Source: Carnegiea gigantea
Lineage: Eukaryota > Streptophyta > Magnoliopsida > Caryophyllales > Cactaceae
NCBI GenBank assembly: GCA_029747015.1
Contig: JAKOGI010000567.1
Location: 172,501-236,500, forward strand
Length of the DNA: 64,000 nucleotides
Direction of reading: 5' to 3'
Shown here: in pieces, positions 62,274 to 64,000 of the stretch
Layout of the letters: every line of letters begins with the position of its first letter
Numbering within the stretch: the first letter of the stretch is position 1
Position numbers and translations under genes: made by a program
Notes under the pieces: model-generated
What the model was told of the DNA's origin: nothing
Databases searched by the model: none
The model's input: only the letters and a program-made list of their open reading frames with translations

Positions 62274-64000
62274 CTAAAGTCTTCCTGCTGCCATTCTAAT
62301 GTAGGAATTCCTTTGGGCAACCCCTAAACTTCCTTGAAGAGAGCCCCAGGAGCTCACTATCCCTCGAATCTTATTCTTTGGGTAGACATATATCATCTAC
62401 ATGAGAGGCTTTAGTAGCAAACCCACTTCTTGTGCCTTTTGCTAGCATAGCCATGACATCCATTGATGTGGTAGAGGAGCTGGAGCTGAATTCTGCTCCT
62501 TTTAGCAGCCCTATAGGTCTTACCAAGAGGACGAGTCTGGCTCCCATTACATTAATCCATCCTTTCATGACAAACTTAAGAAAATCGCCAACCTTGAGGT
62601 GAAGTTTTCTTTTAAACGCAACTACAGAGTGGTTGTCCCTTTGCCTATATAGATAGCCCTCTCGGGTTACATTGTAGTGTACCTAGGATCTTTAGTTCTC
62701 GCTCCCTGAGAATGTCATAGAAATCCTCCAAACATATGATATTATAGTTGGCCAACTCATTCCCAGTCTGTAGGCATTCATCCTGTCTTTGTCATCTTAT
62801 ACAAACTTGAGCACCTTGAGTGTATGACCTTGGCTTTCACTTATGTCCATATAATCTAATGAAACAACAAGACCTACAGGGGATAAGCTTGGTACCGAAT
62901 GATCAGTTGCCTTAGCTTTCTGTCAACTATGGACAAGCTGTCCTCTTTGCATAGATGGAAGTACAAGCATATGTATGCCAAGAAGGTGAAAGCAAATTGG
63001 ACAATCCCACATCGAATTAGCAAGTCTCACTTAAGATTTAGAATTAGCCCTGCATCACCCCTAGGCAGAAGGAGATGGCCACCATTAATTATTTTTGACT
63101 CGTCGACTATGTCTATCCCTTATCATAAAGGTTTTGGGCAATTGGGTTCCTCATTGGGTGCTATTTGATTATGACTGTTTCCTTTGTGCTATCGAGTTTT
63201 GTTCAGCTATCCCTCACGGTAATTTGATTATCGCTCATTCATATGGTTTATAGTTTTGCTTTGCTAACCTTACTCATTTGGATTTAGTATTTTACAAAGG
63301 AAGCAATCAATGTGTTGGTTAAGATAAAGGTTAAGCGCATAATGGAGGACAGAAGGAACCTTGACGGTGCATGCCGAGAGAAGTAAGTTAGGAAGCACAT
63401 CATCCACCAAGTTTAGGACCTCTCTTTAATATGCTCCTATTCTTAGCTATGCAAGCCAAGCCTCATCAAGTATGCCTCCTCCCCCGAAGCATATTTCTTT
63501 CCATGTGGCATGGTTATCGTGTTGGAAAGACCTTGAGCGAATGAAGACCTCGATGCACCATTAACAGATTAAAGGAATGGCCCCCCAGCCCACTGATGTT
63601 CATAACTAGGGGGACGAGCAACAACCTTCGAGCCTCCCTCCTCAAAGAAAAAGAGGGCTCCTTTATGAGTTTTCACCCCCTCCTGGCTCTGCTGGCCACC
63701 GTCTTTCAGAGAAGAGGAGTTCCTTCATCTTGGCTACATACGAGGGCATGGCAGTGTTGATCCAAAAGCTCACCCAAATGCGGGAGCTTACCTTAGCTCT
63801 AGGCTCAGAAGAGACTCCCAACATCCTAGAGGCTGCCCAAGTCTACTTTATCTCGGTATTCCTTCCATTTACGCTTGATTTTACTTGCCATAATCTTTTC
63901 CTGTCTTATTTTCAGGGTGCAATTAGCACTTTTTCCACCCTTTGCTCTGTTCCTTCCCAATGCGTCATGGAGATTGAGCTTAATTCTATCAAGGAACCAG
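62274..64000 (+). pseudogene. Coding-like region, possible retroelement accessory gene
   Basis: Pieces read as protein on +: HDKLKKIANLEVKFSFKRNY (about 62568), YRVVVPLPI, SLHRWKYKHMYAKKVKANWT (about 62946), then from about 63650 a better preserved stretch EFSPPPGSAGHRLSEKRSS, ILATYEGMAVLIQKLTQM, LGSEETPNILEAAQVYF, a possible intron (donor GTATTC near 63855, acceptor TTTTCAG at 63916) and GAISTFSTLCSVPSQ to the window edge. Charged C-terminal segments like this end the accessory proteins of Tat-type retrotransposons, but I cannot prove the family. Confidence 0.35.

Overview
The window is repeat-rich plant nuclear DNA, most likely from a eudicot with a transposon-heavy genome. It is AT-rich, with plant-type GT-AG introns, a retroelement primer site complementary to plant initiator tRNA-Met, chromovirus, Tat-type and copia retrotransposons, L1-type LINEs with an RNase H domain, a tRNA-derived SINE, and FAR1/Mutator and Ulp1 protease coding remnants. 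I recognise no intact host gene, no tRNA or rRNA gene and no CRISPR array. Nearly everything readable is a transposable element or its decayed product, nested several layers deep.

Layout. 1-4561 is the right part of a long Ty3/gypsy LTR with a TATA box, a 69-bp tandem repeat and a degraded primer-binding site just beyond it. About 4910-32892 is best read as one old Mutator-like element (MULE). It has a FAR1-type transposase pseudogene on + (5121 to about 9177) facing an Ulp1-type cysteine protease pseudogene on - (32479 down to 24179), between degenerate terminal inverted repeats. Ten clusters of a roughly 21-bp repeat built on GCTCACTAAA fill introns and flanks of both genes, always on the same DNA strand.

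Nested inside the MULE is a complete 14.0-kb Tekay/Del-type chromovirus (9579-23620, target duplication ATGAT). It has 3.3-kb LTRs, an accessory reading frame ahead of gag, gag-pol, and a chromodomain at the integrase C-terminus. A 397-bp Tourist-like MITE sits inside its integrase, and a 1194-bp non-autonomous hAT element sits inside its 3' LTR. A 1253-bp solo LTR (28529-29781, duplication ACAAG) splits an exon of the Ulp1 gene. The order of events is therefore MULE, then chromovirus, then hAT and MITE.

32893-64000 is a field of older fragments: LINE-A (33915-37125, itself interrupted), a SINE with a clear target duplication (37372-37499), LINE-B (38630-40960), a MITE (41270-41679), a Tat-lineage gypsy element with LTRs, gag and protease, no recognisable RT or integrase, and a candidate antisense accessory gene (42750-51650), solo-LTR-like sequence (to 53204), an internally deleted copia element (55170-57250), a 42-58-bp tandem repeat (60285-60600), a 5'-truncated LINE with target duplication (61080-62258), and coding-like sequence resembling a retroelement accessory gene that runs off the right edge.

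Exon joins, frames and motifs were read by eye from the sequence. Family names come from knowledge of these protein families, and no database search was made.
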